A stretch of 64,000 bases of DNA, from contig JAPDKA010000003.1 of assembly GCA_029258825.1 (NCBI GenBank), forward strand, positions 254,065 to 318,064. The letters are read 5' to 3'. This document shows, piece by piece, positions 42,101 to 49,672 of this stretch (positions are counted from its first letter, which is position 1; each line of letters begins with the position of its first letter). Origin of the DNA: an archaeon (GTDB lineage Archaea > Nanobdellota > Nanobdellia > Pacearchaeales > JAPDKA01). A program made the translations under genes and the position numbers. Under the pieces are notes generated by a model. It did no database searches. It saw only the letters and a program-made list of their open reading frames with translations, and was not told the DNA's origin.

Positions 42101-42915
42101 TTAGTGCTGATGTAGGTTGGCATGATGTTATGGCTAAGGCATGCGATGATTATGGTTGCGATAGTGTTACATGGCGTGTTTATGTTAACCAGCAATTGTG
42201 CATTGATGAATGGGAATGCACAGAATGGAGTAATTGTTCAGGTATGTATCGTTATAGAGAATGCCACAAGTTAAACCCAGAATGCAGCAGCAATGCAAAT
42301 AAGCCAGCAGAAAAGATGTACGATCCTACATGCAATCCTGAAATTGCAAAACAGATAGAGCTTGAAGGTTGCACGCCGAAATGGGAATGCGGCAGTTGGA
42401 GTGATTGTATGCTTGAATACAGCACTGAAAGTATTGTGCTTGGCAATGTTGAAGGGTTTGTTAAAGGCATGCAACAACGCTATTGCGTTGATGTTAACAA
42501 TTGTACTGAAGCAAGATTAATAGAAAAAAGAGAATGCAGCCTAGTGCAGCCTTTAACAAGAAAAGAAGTGGAGAAATGCTTCATTACCTATGTGCAGCTT
42601 TACGATGCTAACGGTAATCTTGTTGCAGAATATCCTAAAGATAGGCAGTATTTACATATTTCGTTAATGAAAGAAGGTTATTGTTGGTATTGTTATGATG
42701 GCAAGCAGGATTATGATGAAACTGGTATTGATTGTGGTGGTTCATGTAAACCTTGCAAGCCTGAACTAATAAAACAAAGGAAATGGTTGCATTGGTTGTT
42801 TTATGCTTTGGCCTTTATATTGGCTTTACTTGCTGTGTTGCAAGCAAGAACAAAGCGAATAAACAAACAGTTAAGCTTTGTAGAAATGCTTAAAGCTGCC
42901 GTCGGTGAGGCTTAG
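36136..42915 (+). CDS. Giant glycosylated beta-helix surface protein (2259 residues)
   Basis: Order of parts: N-terminal TM or prepilin-like helix (12-33); Ser/Gly-rich stretch (73-176) encoded by AGT/AGC repeats; Lys/Glu stretch; Asn/Thr-rich stretch (210-265); two Ig-like domains (about 265-525). Then come a right-handed parallel beta-helix (525-1053), a carboxypeptidase-regulatory-like domain (1054-1150), a second beta-helix (1155-1755) and a second regulatory-like domain (1756-1865). Next are a Cys-rich module, a PKD-like domain (1928-2018), two thrombospondin-like WECTEW/WECGSW modules, a Cys-rich end and a C-terminal TM helix (2216-2237) with basic tail. N-x-S/T sequons are very dense. 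The two helix-plus-domain units are related, so an internal duplication is likely. It may be an adhesin or carbohydrate-binding surface protein. A GAGGTG site lies 26 nt upstream. Confidence 0.88.
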   Translation: MMRKCSSKNAQFFIGVAITFAIFIVLAFLLYNNLFNVSNNINKDNVASSKTFSVYNTYNTISSIDDNYLQFKGKSGSSNSNSKSGSTGSASSSGGSSGGNHGSNAGGNSGGNSNSGSSSSSSGKSSHASSHSSSSGSSHGSSGSHSRSSNAGSSSSQAGHGSSHSSSGQGSSSASHEKGQDKGKENKEKGESKGDEKGQAKEKQKLKHNTTITIDTNLTTNLTNLTNQTINITNQTLNTTIINATNYTNFTTNLSIIILMHSKQIKLDVTPQDIVVIDPVNQTAACMKKSEQANKYATHSTKDLSKTKIKINADELIRHNITKLHVQVLPPVDGLATEIIAVQPNSKATINADATITLRKYAEVNSIVFCSDWSATQQRCLTAWQPANISFVQNGTHISFTVTHFTAYAGNATGSFNATNLTIYDSNDTEGGGHTVYTSQQVWFYANYTDNQSNAITPADGGQCNITFNISNTFETATMQYDNALALYIYNKTFTNASSIIWNVTCSAPNYNTVSATDNITINQLQCGVTLTLNTTLDADYSSNGTCFTIGNDAITLDCNGHSIIGNGSGYSVFVDNHSNITIKNCYINGFAYGIMFNNTNQSLIDNNTIFNNSDTGIRFDNNNNYNNITNNIIRDNVNDGIEIDGSHNNRVINNSIYSNNINVGVATNDVNSNFLYFYNNDIYDATRCMAICKSNGVRIISNKVNCTQYGIVTTCENITIYKNNITGTFPIFLEGGNNHNVSYNYIYNYSKYGIELLNNQNVTVEHNTIINNLNNYNAILISATDSIIRSNYLDNVGYGAHIYDGSTNVSLYNNTIKNIRVNGITIQTLVYNTSIYNNTIYNCTNGYCVYFDMASDIENVNVYDNNITLGNYGLYIQRSRGFANFSYNNIAHVDYAIYGNNFSNFLIFHNYINNATTTGISFGYSAYGPTYNNTVSFNYINDSMICLVLYGNYSGNDTIYNNIFNSNMLENCDYGIYLFDDVVNNTFTNNTIKFSNYAVYVSDYDEIYNVLGNVCDNNYFYDNNITNNILLNSSSTQKTYFIGNKYNRSNVKIYGSAVGWFGWWVDVYVNSSNNQPVANANVTAYDKDNTLRYTGLTDTTGWANFTLWQYWQNATTTYDFNNYTISAEKNPSATTTANITGNTILTLTLSDVTSLTSCTTISSPGYYDLINDITVNGTCFVIDSDNVTLNCNNHKIIGNGSGYSVYVDSNTNITIKNCYVEKFETAVYGNKVDNSIFFNNTIYNCSWYAFDLWNSTNLNVSYNLINYSGYYPAPKLSSYQYRTSALSFRNVSYSIIDNNEFYDNGNGSQRGGALTLNNESNHNIISNNYITGRYQHGDNIWIRFSHYNRIINNTVFNVNYNAIWIREGNHTFIYGNNITLVERRCVGLRENMTNITIKNNHFQNCGWGGIVSSDCFQREVDLNSNIFKDHSPSNYSLIHFGGGGENITIYNNTFNNFSSQLCIYVAGNLTNLSVLYNNVSNGNNDFLKFDDVRIGNNSIINISFNNIENISDSMILYKVYSTSQPSSSWATTQKSIYFTHNTIKNVTVAFYIRDHRYVAYIESNTIEGCSDSTDGCLYFCNSSNIVIKNNYISPTSSTVPSIYMYFNLTNATIENNTIINGTWGIGAEGYAVNITIKNNIISRQVDDCIWFWGSYYNVTIENNTLNDCDLDNSNWGDCFNFAANITNMTVNNNKLANCGKHGIYLGSCDWVNPSKCYGNPKNIWFKNMNMTNVGTNYDVWINTTGSTEHYFLNVSYNRSKEKVDGQARLWRGWWVNAKVDIEGDGALSGAEVKGVNADGQVSYLDYTNASGMTQRKAVWEYWQNASTNHSFNPQTFTASKAGYVSNSKVVNITDNTMLQFYLMLSSGGGAECTDECSPGDAICIDETTLQQCVLGEEGCYVWQTVQCDAGYVCVNGECVINATNVTNTPPEITSYSPTESVLNISEEQQFSITAVDADNDAITVYWIVDGDTVKTIEGVGKVYSSFTFSADVGWHDVMAKACDDYGCDSVTWRVYVNQQLCIDEWECTEWSNCSGMYRYRECHKLNPECSSNANKPAEKMYDPTCNPEIAKQIELEGCTPKWECGSWSDCMLEYSTESIVLGNVEGFVKGMQQRYCVDVNNCTEARLIEKRECSLVQPLTRKEVEKCFITYVQLYDANGNLVAEYPKDRQYLHISLMKEGYCWYCYDGKQDYDETGIDCGGSCKPCKPELIKQRKWLHWLFYALAFILALLAVLQARTKRINKQLSFVEMLKAAVGEA

Positions 42916-44281
42916 TTCGCTTTTTTCGCTTTATTACTTTCTCTAAATCTTTCAAATCAAAGCAATAAACAGGCTTGCCTTGCCACTCTTTAATGCGTTT
43001 GCTAAAAGATTTTGCAAAAATTGCAAAGCTTTCCTTACGCTTTTCCTTGTGCCAATCAACATAGCCAAGCTTTTCGTTTAGCTCTTTAACTATCCTCAAT
43101 GCATTTACTTTATCCTTCCATTTGCATTCACAAGCAAGAATTTGTCTGCTTTTTTCGTTAATAGCTACAATATCAATTTCTCTGTCTTTATGCCACCATC
43201 TGCCGATTTTTGTATAGTTAAATAAAAATGGAAAAACCTTTCTGCAAAATTTTTCGAATATTTTTCCCATATATGTGTTATACTCTTTTATCACTTCTTT
43301 CACATATCCTTGGATATTTTCTTCAATTTCCTCTTTAAAATTATAGATAAACCTTAACCAAAATCTAAAATAATTATCAGAAATCTCATAGATAAAATTT
43401 TTTTCTTTATTACTGGCTGTTATTGGTTTTACCTTTTTTATTATCCTCATACCTAACAAAACTTTGATGTATTTGAGAATATTTGTTATATCTACTCTAG
43501 CAGCATTTGCTATCTCATTAAGCTTCGTTTTCCCTTCATTTATTGCTTTTAATATTTCAAGGTATGTATTATAATCTCTTACCTCCTCCTTAACCAATAT
43601 CTCCGCATCTTGGAAATAGTTGTGGTTTGGGTTGAGCAGTTTTAATAAGTTTTGGGTTAAATCATTACTTTCTATCATTTGCATATAGTACGGAATCGTA
43701 TCAGTAAGCCCATAAATCTCAATTAATTCTTTAATTCTGTATTTAGGAAAAAATTCTGTTAAGGAGTCTATAGGCATCTCTACCACATTTATTTGAGAAG
43801 TTTTTCTCCCATAGATCGGACTTTTATAACTTAATAATTTTTCTTCCATAATGGAAACATAAGAGCCTACGAAAATGAGCATTATCTTTTTGTTTTTAAG
43901 TATTTCGTCCCATAAATACTGAAATTCTGAAACTATTTCAGGATTCTTTTGTATCCAGTAAGGAAATTCGTCTATAACAAATATAAACTTCTTTTTTGGA
44001 TTTATTTTTTTGTATATCTCTTCAAAAAAACCTTCAAAATCCTTTGCTTCTAGAAAGATATTAAACTTTTTTGAAAACTTTTGTTTTAATCTTTGAAACT
44101 CACTTTCTATATCTTTTTGTTTTGCCAAGAAATAAAAATGTTGTTTATTCTCTATGAATTTTTTAATTAAAAATGTTTTTCCAAGCCTCCTTCTTCCATA
44201 AACTATAATAAATTCTGCTTTTTTACTTTTGTACGCTTGTTCCAACCATTCAAGCTCTTTTTTTCTATTTATTAGTAACAT
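42890..44281 (-). CDS. AAA+ ATPase with DUF234 C-terminal domain
   Basis: Walker A is GRRRLGKTFLI (about residues 29-38). Walker B IFVIDEFPYW and the sensor block LIFVGSYVSIME follow. A winged-helix region (about 240-290) and a DUF234 nuclease-like domain come last. That last domain has FCRKVFPFLF, DREIDIVAIN and ILACECKWKD, so the D-ExK motif is intact. Archaeal ATPases of this type are often associated with genome plasticity. The end overlaps the giant surface protein gene by 26 nt in convergent orientation. A palindrome sits between its TATA element and its start. Confidence 0.9.
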   Translation of the reverse strand: MLLINRKKELEWLEQAYKSKKAEFIIVYGRRRLGKTFLIKKFIENKQHFYFLAKQKDIESEFQRLKQKFSKKFNIFLEAKDFEGFFEEIYKKINPKKKFIFVIDEFPYWIQKNPEIVSEFQYLWDEILKNKKIMLIFVGSYVSIMEEKLLSYKSPIYGRKTSQINVVEMPIDSLTEFFPKYRIKELIEIYGLTDTIPYYMQMIESNDLTQNLLKLLNPNHNYFQDAEILVKEEVRDYNTYLEILKAINEGKTKLNEIANAARVDITNILKYIKVLLGMRIIKKVKPITASNKEKNFIYEISDNYFRFWLRFIYNFKEEIEENIQGYVKEVIKEYNTYMGKIFEKFCRKVFPFLFNYTKIGRWWHKDREIDIVAINEKSRQILACECKWKDKVNALRIVKELNEKLGYVDWHKEKRKESFAIFAKSFSKRIKEWQGKPVYCFDLKDLEKVIKRKKRTKPHRRQL

Positions 44282-44286
44282 ATTAC

Positions 44287-44304
44287 TTAGTAATAAATTA
44301 CTAA
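44287..44304. promoter_or_regulatory. Palindrome in the DUF234 ATPase promoter
   Basis: TTAGTAAT-AA-ATTACTAA is an inverted repeat with 8-bp arms and a 2-bp centre, just upstream of the ATG at 44281. A TTTAAATATTA box overlaps its far end. It is placed as a repressor operator. Confidence 0.5.
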
Positions 44305-44434
44305 TATTTAAACCTTTCGCTTTTTTCTTTTTTATCTTTGATTTTAAAAAACTGTCATTTAGTATAATGCTGAAATTGAGAAGATCATTTGTATTTACAA
44401 ATTTCTTTTGGTTTGTTAACAGAAACCTTTTTAA

Positions 44435-44452
44435 ATATGTTATACAACATAT
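44435..44452. promoter_or_regulatory. Palindrome in the MarR-like gene promoter
   Basis: ATATGTT-ATAC-AACATAT has 7-bp inverted arms and a 4-bp centre. It overlaps and follows the TTTTTAAATAT box (about 44429-44438) upstream of the gene at 44497. It is a good candidate for autoregulation by that small regulator. Confidence 0.55.
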
Positions 44453-44496
44453 ATATTGTTTTATCTTGCTTTTAAATTAAATGTTGCCTGGGAAGG

Positions 44497-44775
44497 ATGG
44501 CGAGACAAAAACAAAAGGACGGATTCAACATCTTTTTCAGAAAAAAGCCAGCATTGATGTTAGTTAATTTGCTTGAACAACGCAACAAGTATGGCAGTTT
44601 ACTTGCTAAGCAGGTTGACTGTACATACAGTCATGCAGTAAAAATATTGCAAAGCTTACAAAAGCTTGGTTTGGTTAATTTTGAGAAACAAGGACGCATA
44701 AAAGTAATAAAACTAACGCAAAAAGGCAGAGAACTAGCAGAACACATTAAAGCGGCAAAACAATTATTAGAATGA
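44497..44775 (+). CDS. MarR-like winged-helix regulator
   Basis: The 92-residue winged helix has KPALMLVNLLEQRNKYGSLLAKQVDCTYSHAVKILQSLQKLGLVNFEKQGRIKVIKLTQKGRELAEHI, which fits small archaeal MarR/ArsR-like transcription factors. A palindrome in its promoter region suggests that it represses itself. It stands alone between the DUF234 ATPase and the DUF99 gene. The ligand is unknown. Confidence 0.82.
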   Translation: MARQKQKDGFNIFFRKKPALMLVNLLEQRNKYGSLLAKQVDCTYSHAVKILQSLQKLGLVNFEKQGRIKVIKLTQKGRELAEHIKAAKQLLE

Positions 44776-44839
44776 GTATACAATCGTTAAAATAGGCCTA
44801 ATTTTATTATTATACATTCTGTTCTATGCTATATGCATA

Positions 44840-45427
44840 TTATACACGTCCTCTGTTTTCACCAAGTACTACACCACTTGCTATTATGTGGGCTATTCTT
44901 AGGGGTTCTGGCATTAACCCATGTACGGCTGTGAGCTTTATTATATCTGCTGCTATTTCTTCGCTTATTCCAGCATGTTGAAAATAGATTGGTTTGTTTT
45001 TTATTATTACTGTTTTAGGTGTTCCTGCTTTTTCTATTAGTTTTATTTTTTCTTCTTGCTTTAATCTTTTTAGTATCCTTTTTATATTGTCTATGTTAGG
45101 TTTTCTTCTTGTTACAATAATCACTGGCAACTTTAGTTGTTTGTTTATTTCTTGAATATCAACAATGTTAAATCCTGCCAAAGCAATGCCGTTAATCATA
45201 ATACAGTTTAATTGCTTGTAGTGCTTCGATGCTTTTACATGTTTGATTATTGCTTGTGTTGCATCATAACCATCAACAGTGACATGAAAACTTATGAGAC
45301 CATCCATAAAACTTGCGCCCCTAAACACAGTGCAAACAACAAGGCAGTTACCTTTTTTATGCTTATCAAAAGGACCATCATCTATGCCAAGCACGCGTAT
45401 TTCTTTCTTTATTACTTTTGTTTTCAT
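44840..45427 (-). CDS. DUF99 family protein (endonuclease V-like fold)
   Basis: The sequence matches DUF99: EIRVLGIDDGPFDKH, VVCTVFRGASFMDGLI, NCIMINGIALAGFNIVDIQEI, LPVIIVTRRKPNID, and an alpha/beta C-terminus with GLMPEPLRIAHIIASGVV. The family is predicted to have an RNase H-like/endonuclease V fold. I chose ATG 45427 because a TTTTTATAC element is about 24 nt upstream; a second ATG lies three codons earlier. It is 195 residues. A Toprim-domain gene lies upstream on the same strand. Confidence 0.88.
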   Translation of the reverse strand: MKTKVIKKEIRVLGIDDGPFDKHKKGNCLVVCTVFRGASFMDGLISFHVTVDGYDATQAIIKHVKASKHYKQLNCIMINGIALAGFNIVDIQEINKQLKLPVIIVTRRKPNIDNIKRILKRLKQEEKIKLIEKAGTPKTVIIKNKPIYFQHAGISEEIAADIIKLTAVHGLMPEPLRIAHIIASGVVLGENRGRV

Positions 45428-45462
45428 ATGTTGCATAATTTTTACAGGTATAAAAATGTTGT

Positions 45463-45834
45463 TTAAAATACTGGAATGCTTTCTATATGAGGATAATGTA
45501 TAAGCAGTTTTCGTAGTATTTTATCGTTATAAATTTTTGTACCAAATTGCGATGCCACATGCTTAATCTTTTTATATAACTGCATTCCTTTTTTATCGTT
45601 GTCTGTCATTATTACTAGTATCCTATCTTGAGCTTTGCATTTTTCTAGTAATTGTTCTATTCTTGCATCTAAGCTCTTGCCAGCATGCAAACAGAAAATA
45701 TAATTAGCACTAAATCCAAGTTGGACAAGTTTTTTCTTATCGTTTTTACCTTCAACAATTATAAAATAATTGATTTGTTTTATCTTGATTAATTCCTTCT
45801 TTAGTTGCACTTTGCTTTGCTCTTCCACATTCAT
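45463..45834 (-). CDS. Toprim-domain protein (small primase-like)
   Basis: The 123-residue protein is a single Toprim domain: FIIVEGKNDKKKLVQLGF gives the conserved Glu, and ILVIMTDNDKKGMQLYKKI gives the D-x-D pair. This is the set found in small primase-like/RNase M5-type archaeal proteins. Bound metal would be coordinated by these acidic residues. Its ATG overlaps the stop of the DUF5654 gene (ATGA). The substrate is unknown, perhaps RNA ends. Confidence 0.85.
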   Translation of the reverse strand: MNVEEQSKVQLKKELIKIKQINYFIIVEGKNDKKKLVQLGFSANYIFCLHAGKSLDARIEQLLEKCKAQDRILVIMTDNDKKGMQLYKKIKHVASQFGTKIYNDKILRKLLIHYPHIESIPVF

Positions 45835-46157
45835 TCTTTTATTCTGAACAGTTTTGATACTATATAAATGAACACAACAGAAATGGCCGTAACTATTAAT
45901 GCAGCATACAGTTTGTATAATAATTGTTGAGTATCTGTCTTGATGATTAAATTGATCATTCCTGTAATCACATCACGCCAAAGCAATGCTGCAACAAAGC
46001 TAAACGCTGCAGTTATGAATGTTGCCAAATTTTTCTTGAATTCTTGCTTTAGCTCTGCAAGATGTTGCTTGATTCTTTCTTCGTCGATTTTTTTCTGTAA
46101 CTCTGCTAATTGCTTTATTAATTTTTGTTTTGTTCTTTTATCTTTTTTATTTTTCAT
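45831..46157 (-). CDS. DUF5654-like membrane protein
   Basis: An N-terminal charged helix (residues 1-40) is followed by KNLATFITAAFSFVAALLWRDVI and two TM helices (about 45-62 and 82-102). The match to the archaeal DUF5654 family is by recognition of that central motif. It is 108 residues and overlaps the Toprim gene by 4 nt. Function unknown. Confidence 0.7.
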   Translation of the reverse strand: MKNKKDKRTKQKLIKQLAELQKKIDEERIKQHLAELKQEFKKNLATFITAAFSFVAALLWRDVITGMINLIIKTDTQQLLYKLYAALIVTAISVVFIYIVSKLFRIKE

Positions 46158-46181
46158 GTTACATTTTGTTTTTTATATGGA

Positions 46182-46255
46182 TGGCCCCGACGGGATTCGA
46201 ACCCGCAACCCCCGGCTTAGAAGGCCGGTGCTCTGTCCTGTTGAGCTACGGGGCC
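46182..46255 (-). tRNA. tRNA-Arg (TCT)
   Basis: On the minus strand the cloverleaf begins GGCCCCGTAGCTC and ends CGGGGCCA, with T arm GGGTTCGAATCCC and anticodon loop CTTCTAA (TCT, reads AGA). It is 74 nt long, with no intron and no CCA encoded. Confidence 0.97.
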
Positions 46256-46350
46256 GAAATTGGAAAGTTGCACATATTTTTAAAATTTAGTGTTCGCTAG
46301 ATTTGTCTTATTCTTATTCCTCATTAAACAAGAAAAATAACAAAAAGGTA

Positions 46351-46423
46351 TGCCGGCGACGGGATTCGAACCCGCGACCCCCGCCTTATGAGAGCGGTGC
46401 TCTAACCGCTGAGCTACGCCGGC
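46351..46423 (-). tRNA. tRNA with CAT anticodon (elongator Met or Ile2)
   Basis: The cloverleaf begins GCCGGCGTAGCTCAG and ends CGCCGGCA, with anticodon loop CTCATAA. The anticodon stem (CCGCT/GGCGG) lacks the three G:C pairs of initiator tRNA, so this is elongator Met or, if C34 is modified, Ile2. It is 73 nt long, with no intron. A gap of 95 nt separates it from tRNA-Arg. Confidence 0.93.
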
Positions 46424-46483
46424 AAACAGAAAAAGCAGAGCTATTTTTAAAATTTTTCGAGTTGTTTTGGTTTGCAATTTTGT

Positions 46484-46843
46484 TTAGCTTTGATATGTGA
46501 TGCTAATTATTCTTTTTATTTCTTCAATGCAATTAACTTTTTTCTTTCCCTTTGTTTCTTTACATACATTGATGTATTCTCTGATTAATTGTGCAAATTC
46601 GGTTGGTAATGTTTGGTATGGTGTTAATTGAACAATAATCTGCTCTGTTTCAATTTCATTCTTTTTCTTTTCGTATTTTATTAATGCTTTAACAGGATTT
46701 ATCGAACGTTTTTTAGTCCCATCTATTTTTCCCAGATATACAATGTCACCCCACTTAACTATCTCAAATACTAGCTTATCAATACAAATATGTTTTCCTA
46801 CAATCTTATTTTTTTCTATCTTCTTTACTAGCCTTGACTTCAT
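46484..46843 (-). CDS. 119-residue protein of unknown function
   Basis: A small basic protein with strand-rich N-terminal half (HICIDKLVFEIVKWGDIVYLGKID) and a helical C-terminal half. It carries a NPVKALIKYEKKK segment and a TLPTEFAQLIREYI helix. No family is recognised. A TATA-like element (about 46868-46878) lies about 28 nt before the ATG. It precedes the tRNA pair on the same strand. Confidence 0.55.
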   Translation of the reverse strand: MKSRLVKKIEKNKIVGKHICIDKLVFEIVKWGDIVYLGKIDGTKKRSINPVKALIKYEKKKNEIETEQIIVQLTPYQTLPTEFAQLIREYINVCKETKGKKKVNCIEEIKRIISITYQS

Positions 46844-46921
46844 GAATAAATAATGCTACAGAAAAATAAATATTTTTTTATTCTCCAAACCTTATTTTAC
46901 TTAATATGTTTATTTCCTACT

Positions 46922-48082
46922 TTATTTGCTTGCGTATTTTCTCGTGAATGTTTTTATGCAGTCAATTGCATACTCTATTTCTTCTAGGGTTGTGTATTTG
47001 CTTAATGTTAGCCTTAAACATTGTTTTGCTTTTTCTTTGCTTAAGCCTATAGCAAGCAATACGTGGCTCGGCTTAGGACTTGCTGTATGGCAGGCGCTAC
47101 CAGCACTTGTTGCTATGTTTTTTGCATCGAGCCATAAACCCATAAACTCAGAATCAACACCAAACCAGAAGTTTGTATTATGGCAAGCACGCTTTATCGC
47201 TTTTTCATCGTAAGGTCCATTAAGTGAGGCAACATCGCTTAATTCTTTTATTAGCTTATTGCGTAATTTTATCATGTGTTGCTTATCTTTTTCTTTTAAT
47301 AGTTGCAGTGCTTTAGCGAAACCAGCAATACATGGTAGGTTCTCTGTTCCTGCTCTAAGTTTAAACTCGTGCGGCCCTCCATGAAGTAATGGCATTAGTT
47401 TTTGCTTTACTTCCTCACGCACAATCAATGCGCCTACTCCTTTAGGCCCGTGCAGTTTATGGCTAGAAATGCTGATCATATCAGCGTGTTTTAGTGTTAT
47501 TTCGTTGTCTATTTTGCCTAATGCTTGTACAGCATCAGTATGAAACACAATGTGATGCTCATTGCACAACTTTGCTATTTCTTTGATCGGCTGGATTGTG
47601 CCAATTTCATTGTTTGCTGTCATTATACTAACTACAAGTATTTGCTTCGAGTAGTTTTCTAGCACGTCTTGCAGCTGATGCAGATTAATGAAACCTTGCC
47701 TATCAACATCCAGCTTTATTGTTTTAAAACCAAAATGTTCAAGCCACTTGCATGTGTTAAGTAATGCACTGTGCTCAATGCAGGATGTAACTATGATATG
47801 TTTTTTAGCTTTATTTTTAATCAACTCATGAAAGGCTAGACCTTTTATAGCAAGGTTGTTGCTTTCTGTGCCACCGCTTGTGAAAATTACACTTTCACTT
47901 TTTGCTTTAACTTTTTTTGCTATAACATCTCTTGCCCACTCCAACAGTTGTTTTGCTTCTCTACCTTTTTTATGAAAACTGCTTGCATTACCATACTTTT
48001 CTGTGAATACTTCTTGCATAAACTCGACTACTTCTTCAGCTGTTTTTGTTGTAGCCGCATTATCTAAATATACATAACGCAT
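46922..48082 (-). CDS. Cysteine desulfurase (NifS/IscS type)
   Basis: This is a pyridoxal-phosphate enzyme that takes sulfur from cysteine for Fe-S clusters or tRNA thiolation. Key parts are YLDNAATTK, the PLP lysine in SSHKLHGPKGVGAL, GGTESNNLA, and the sulfur-accepting cysteine in SAGSACHTASPKPSHVL. ATG 48082 is chosen because it gives the standard MRYVYLDNAATT start. The preceding gene stops one base before (TAA-A-ATG). It is 386 residues, with no scaffold protein gene next to it. Confidence 0.93.
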   Translation of the reverse strand: MRYVYLDNAATTKTAEEVVEFMQEVFTEKYGNASSFHKKGREAKQLLEWARDVIAKKVKAKSESVIFTSGGTESNNLAIKGLAFHELIKNKAKKHIIVTSCIEHSALLNTCKWLEHFGFKTIKLDVDRQGFINLHQLQDVLENYSKQILVVSIMTANNEIGTIQPIKEIAKLCNEHHIVFHTDAVQALGKIDNEITLKHADMISISSHKLHGPKGVGALIVREEVKQKLMPLLHGGPHEFKLRAGTENLPCIAGFAKALQLLKEKDKQHMIKLRNKLIKELSDVASLNGPYDEKAIKRACHNTNFWFGVDSEFMGLWLDAKNIATSAGSACHTASPKPSHVLLAIGLSKEKAKQCLRLTLSKYTTLEEIEYAIDCIKTFTRKYASK

Positions 48083-48083
48083 T

Positions 48084-49607
48084 TTATAATAAACCTGCAA
48101 GCATTAATGCGCCAATCACAATCAATAGCGTACCAGCAGTTAAATGCAGTTTTCTTATATTCTTTTCTTTCCAACCACTAACCTTTTCAACAGTTGTGAA
48201 TCCGATGTAAATTGCAAATGTTATGAAAAGCATAGGCAAAACAAACAACAAGTTATAATACAACAGCCAAGGTAATGTTTTGATAAATTGCAATGTCGAT
48301 AAAATGCCGCTTGCAATCACATATGGCCCGATAGTGCAAGGCAATAAGAATATTGTAACAAAAGCTCCTATAAAAAATGCCGCCTTTACTGAGGTAATGC
48401 CAGAAATAATTTTCTTTACTTTAGGTCTTAATCGTAGAGGCATTTCTGTCATAAAACCTCCAGGTCTATATACAAAAAAATCTTTTACATTCATTATTCC
48501 AAGAAAGATTGCAAATACGGCAAGTACTTTGTATAGCCACACTTTAATTACCGTTATAACCTGCACAAGCTGGAAAAATTTTACAAGTATTAATCCATAA
48601 ACAAGATAAAGCGTATAAACAGAAAAAGTAAACGCAAGTCCTGCAAGCAAGACTTTACGTCTGTTTTTAGGATTGTACGTCATTATTGCAATAAGCATCA
48701 ATACAAGTACTGCTAATGCACAAGGATTTACAGAATCTGCCAAAGCTAATGCAGTTATCTTTGCTAGCGTTAGTTTTTTTTCTATCACATAGCTGCTATA
48801 TGTGTGTTTAACTTTAAACATAACAGCATATTTGAAAGACACACTCTTGCCAGACAACCACACATCTTCTGGTTTAACAAACGAAAATGAATAATTTGTT
48901 AATCTGTTTGGCTGTAACAAAAAAGCTGAAAGCATACTGCTATTGATAATTTTGCTTGCATTCTTGCTTGCATTGGTTTTTTGTAAATAAGCTGCAAGCG
49001 CATCATCATTGAATTGCAATATCCATGTTGAACTGTTGCCGCTTGATTGTTTCTTGATAAGTATTCTATCTCTGAACCAGAACTTAGGATTGCCAGGCAA
49101 TGAGGCAAGATCAACCTGTTGAAATTTTGCAGTATAATCAATAAATTTTGTAGTTCCGTCGCTCTTGCTTAAAGCAAGTAATGGACAAGGGTTTTGTTGT
49201 GGAACCGCCTGTCTTATATTATCGATAATAGGATGATCTCCTACAATAAGATTATTCTTGCCAAATATAATCTGTGGCACACCAAGTACAGCATTATAAT
49301 GTTTGTTATACTCTTGAATTATTTTTGCATTTTCTTTCTCTTGGTAAATTTCATATTCTATTATAAGTAAATTTGGTTTTTCTTTTAATACTTCTTGCAA
49401 TACAACAGGATCAGCAAGAGCGCAATGAGGACATCCTATACCTGTAAAGTATACAGCACAGCTAATGGGTGTTTCGTTTGTTATTGTTTCATTCGTTTGC
49501 ATTTCAGCGTAACATGTTGTTAATGATGCTGATAGCAAGATCAATGCTGTGAATGCTAAAATAGCGATTAAAACTGTTGCATGCTTTTCTTTACAGTTCT
49601 CTTTCAT
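48084..49607 (-). CDS. Thioredoxin-fold/DsbD-like membrane redox protein
   Basis: An N-terminal signal or TM segment (about 11-30) is followed by a thioredoxin-like domain with CPHC at residues 59-62 (FTGIGCPHCALADPVV) and cis-Pro GVPQIIFG. A linker domain follows. A DsbD/CcdA-like membrane part (about 285-507) comes last, with DSVNPCALAVL and LLPCTIGPY, the two buried cysteines that relay electrons across the membrane. It should reduce or oxidise disulfides outside the cell. It is coupled to a cysteine desulfurase, perhaps for sulfur handling. Confidence 0.88.
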   Translation of the reverse strand: MKENCKEKHATVLIAILAFTALILLSASLTTCYAEMQTNETITNETPISCAVYFTGIGCPHCALADPVVLQEVLKEKPNLLIIEYEIYQEKENAKIIQEYNKHYNAVLGVPQIIFGKNNLIVGDHPIIDNIRQAVPQQNPCPLLALSKSDGTTKFIDYTAKFQQVDLASLPGNPKFWFRDRILIKKQSSGNSSTWILQFNDDALAAYLQKTNASKNASKIINSSMLSAFLLQPNRLTNYSFSFVKPEDVWLSGKSVSFKYAVMFKVKHTYSSYVIEKKLTLAKITALALADSVNPCALAVLVLMLIAIMTYNPKNRRKVLLAGLAFTFSVYTLYLVYGLILVKFFQLVQVITVIKVWLYKVLAVFAIFLGIMNVKDFFVYRPGGFMTEMPLRLRPKVKKIISGITSVKAAFFIGAFVTIFLLPCTIGPYVIASGILSTLQFIKTLPWLLYYNLLFVLPMLFITFAIYIGFTTVEKVSGWKEKNIRKLHLTAGTLLIVIGALMLAGLL

Positions 49608-49672
49608 TTTATTTGTTTTAATTTCTCCTTTATTTCTCTTCTTTGCTATTTTTTGTTATTCTATTCTATGCA

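Noticed and set aside
46303..46500. ORF antisense to tRNA(CAT), with a 'CRRRDSNPRPPPYESGALTAEL' type sequence
   Set aside because: This is the well-known false ORF produced by translating tRNA genes.
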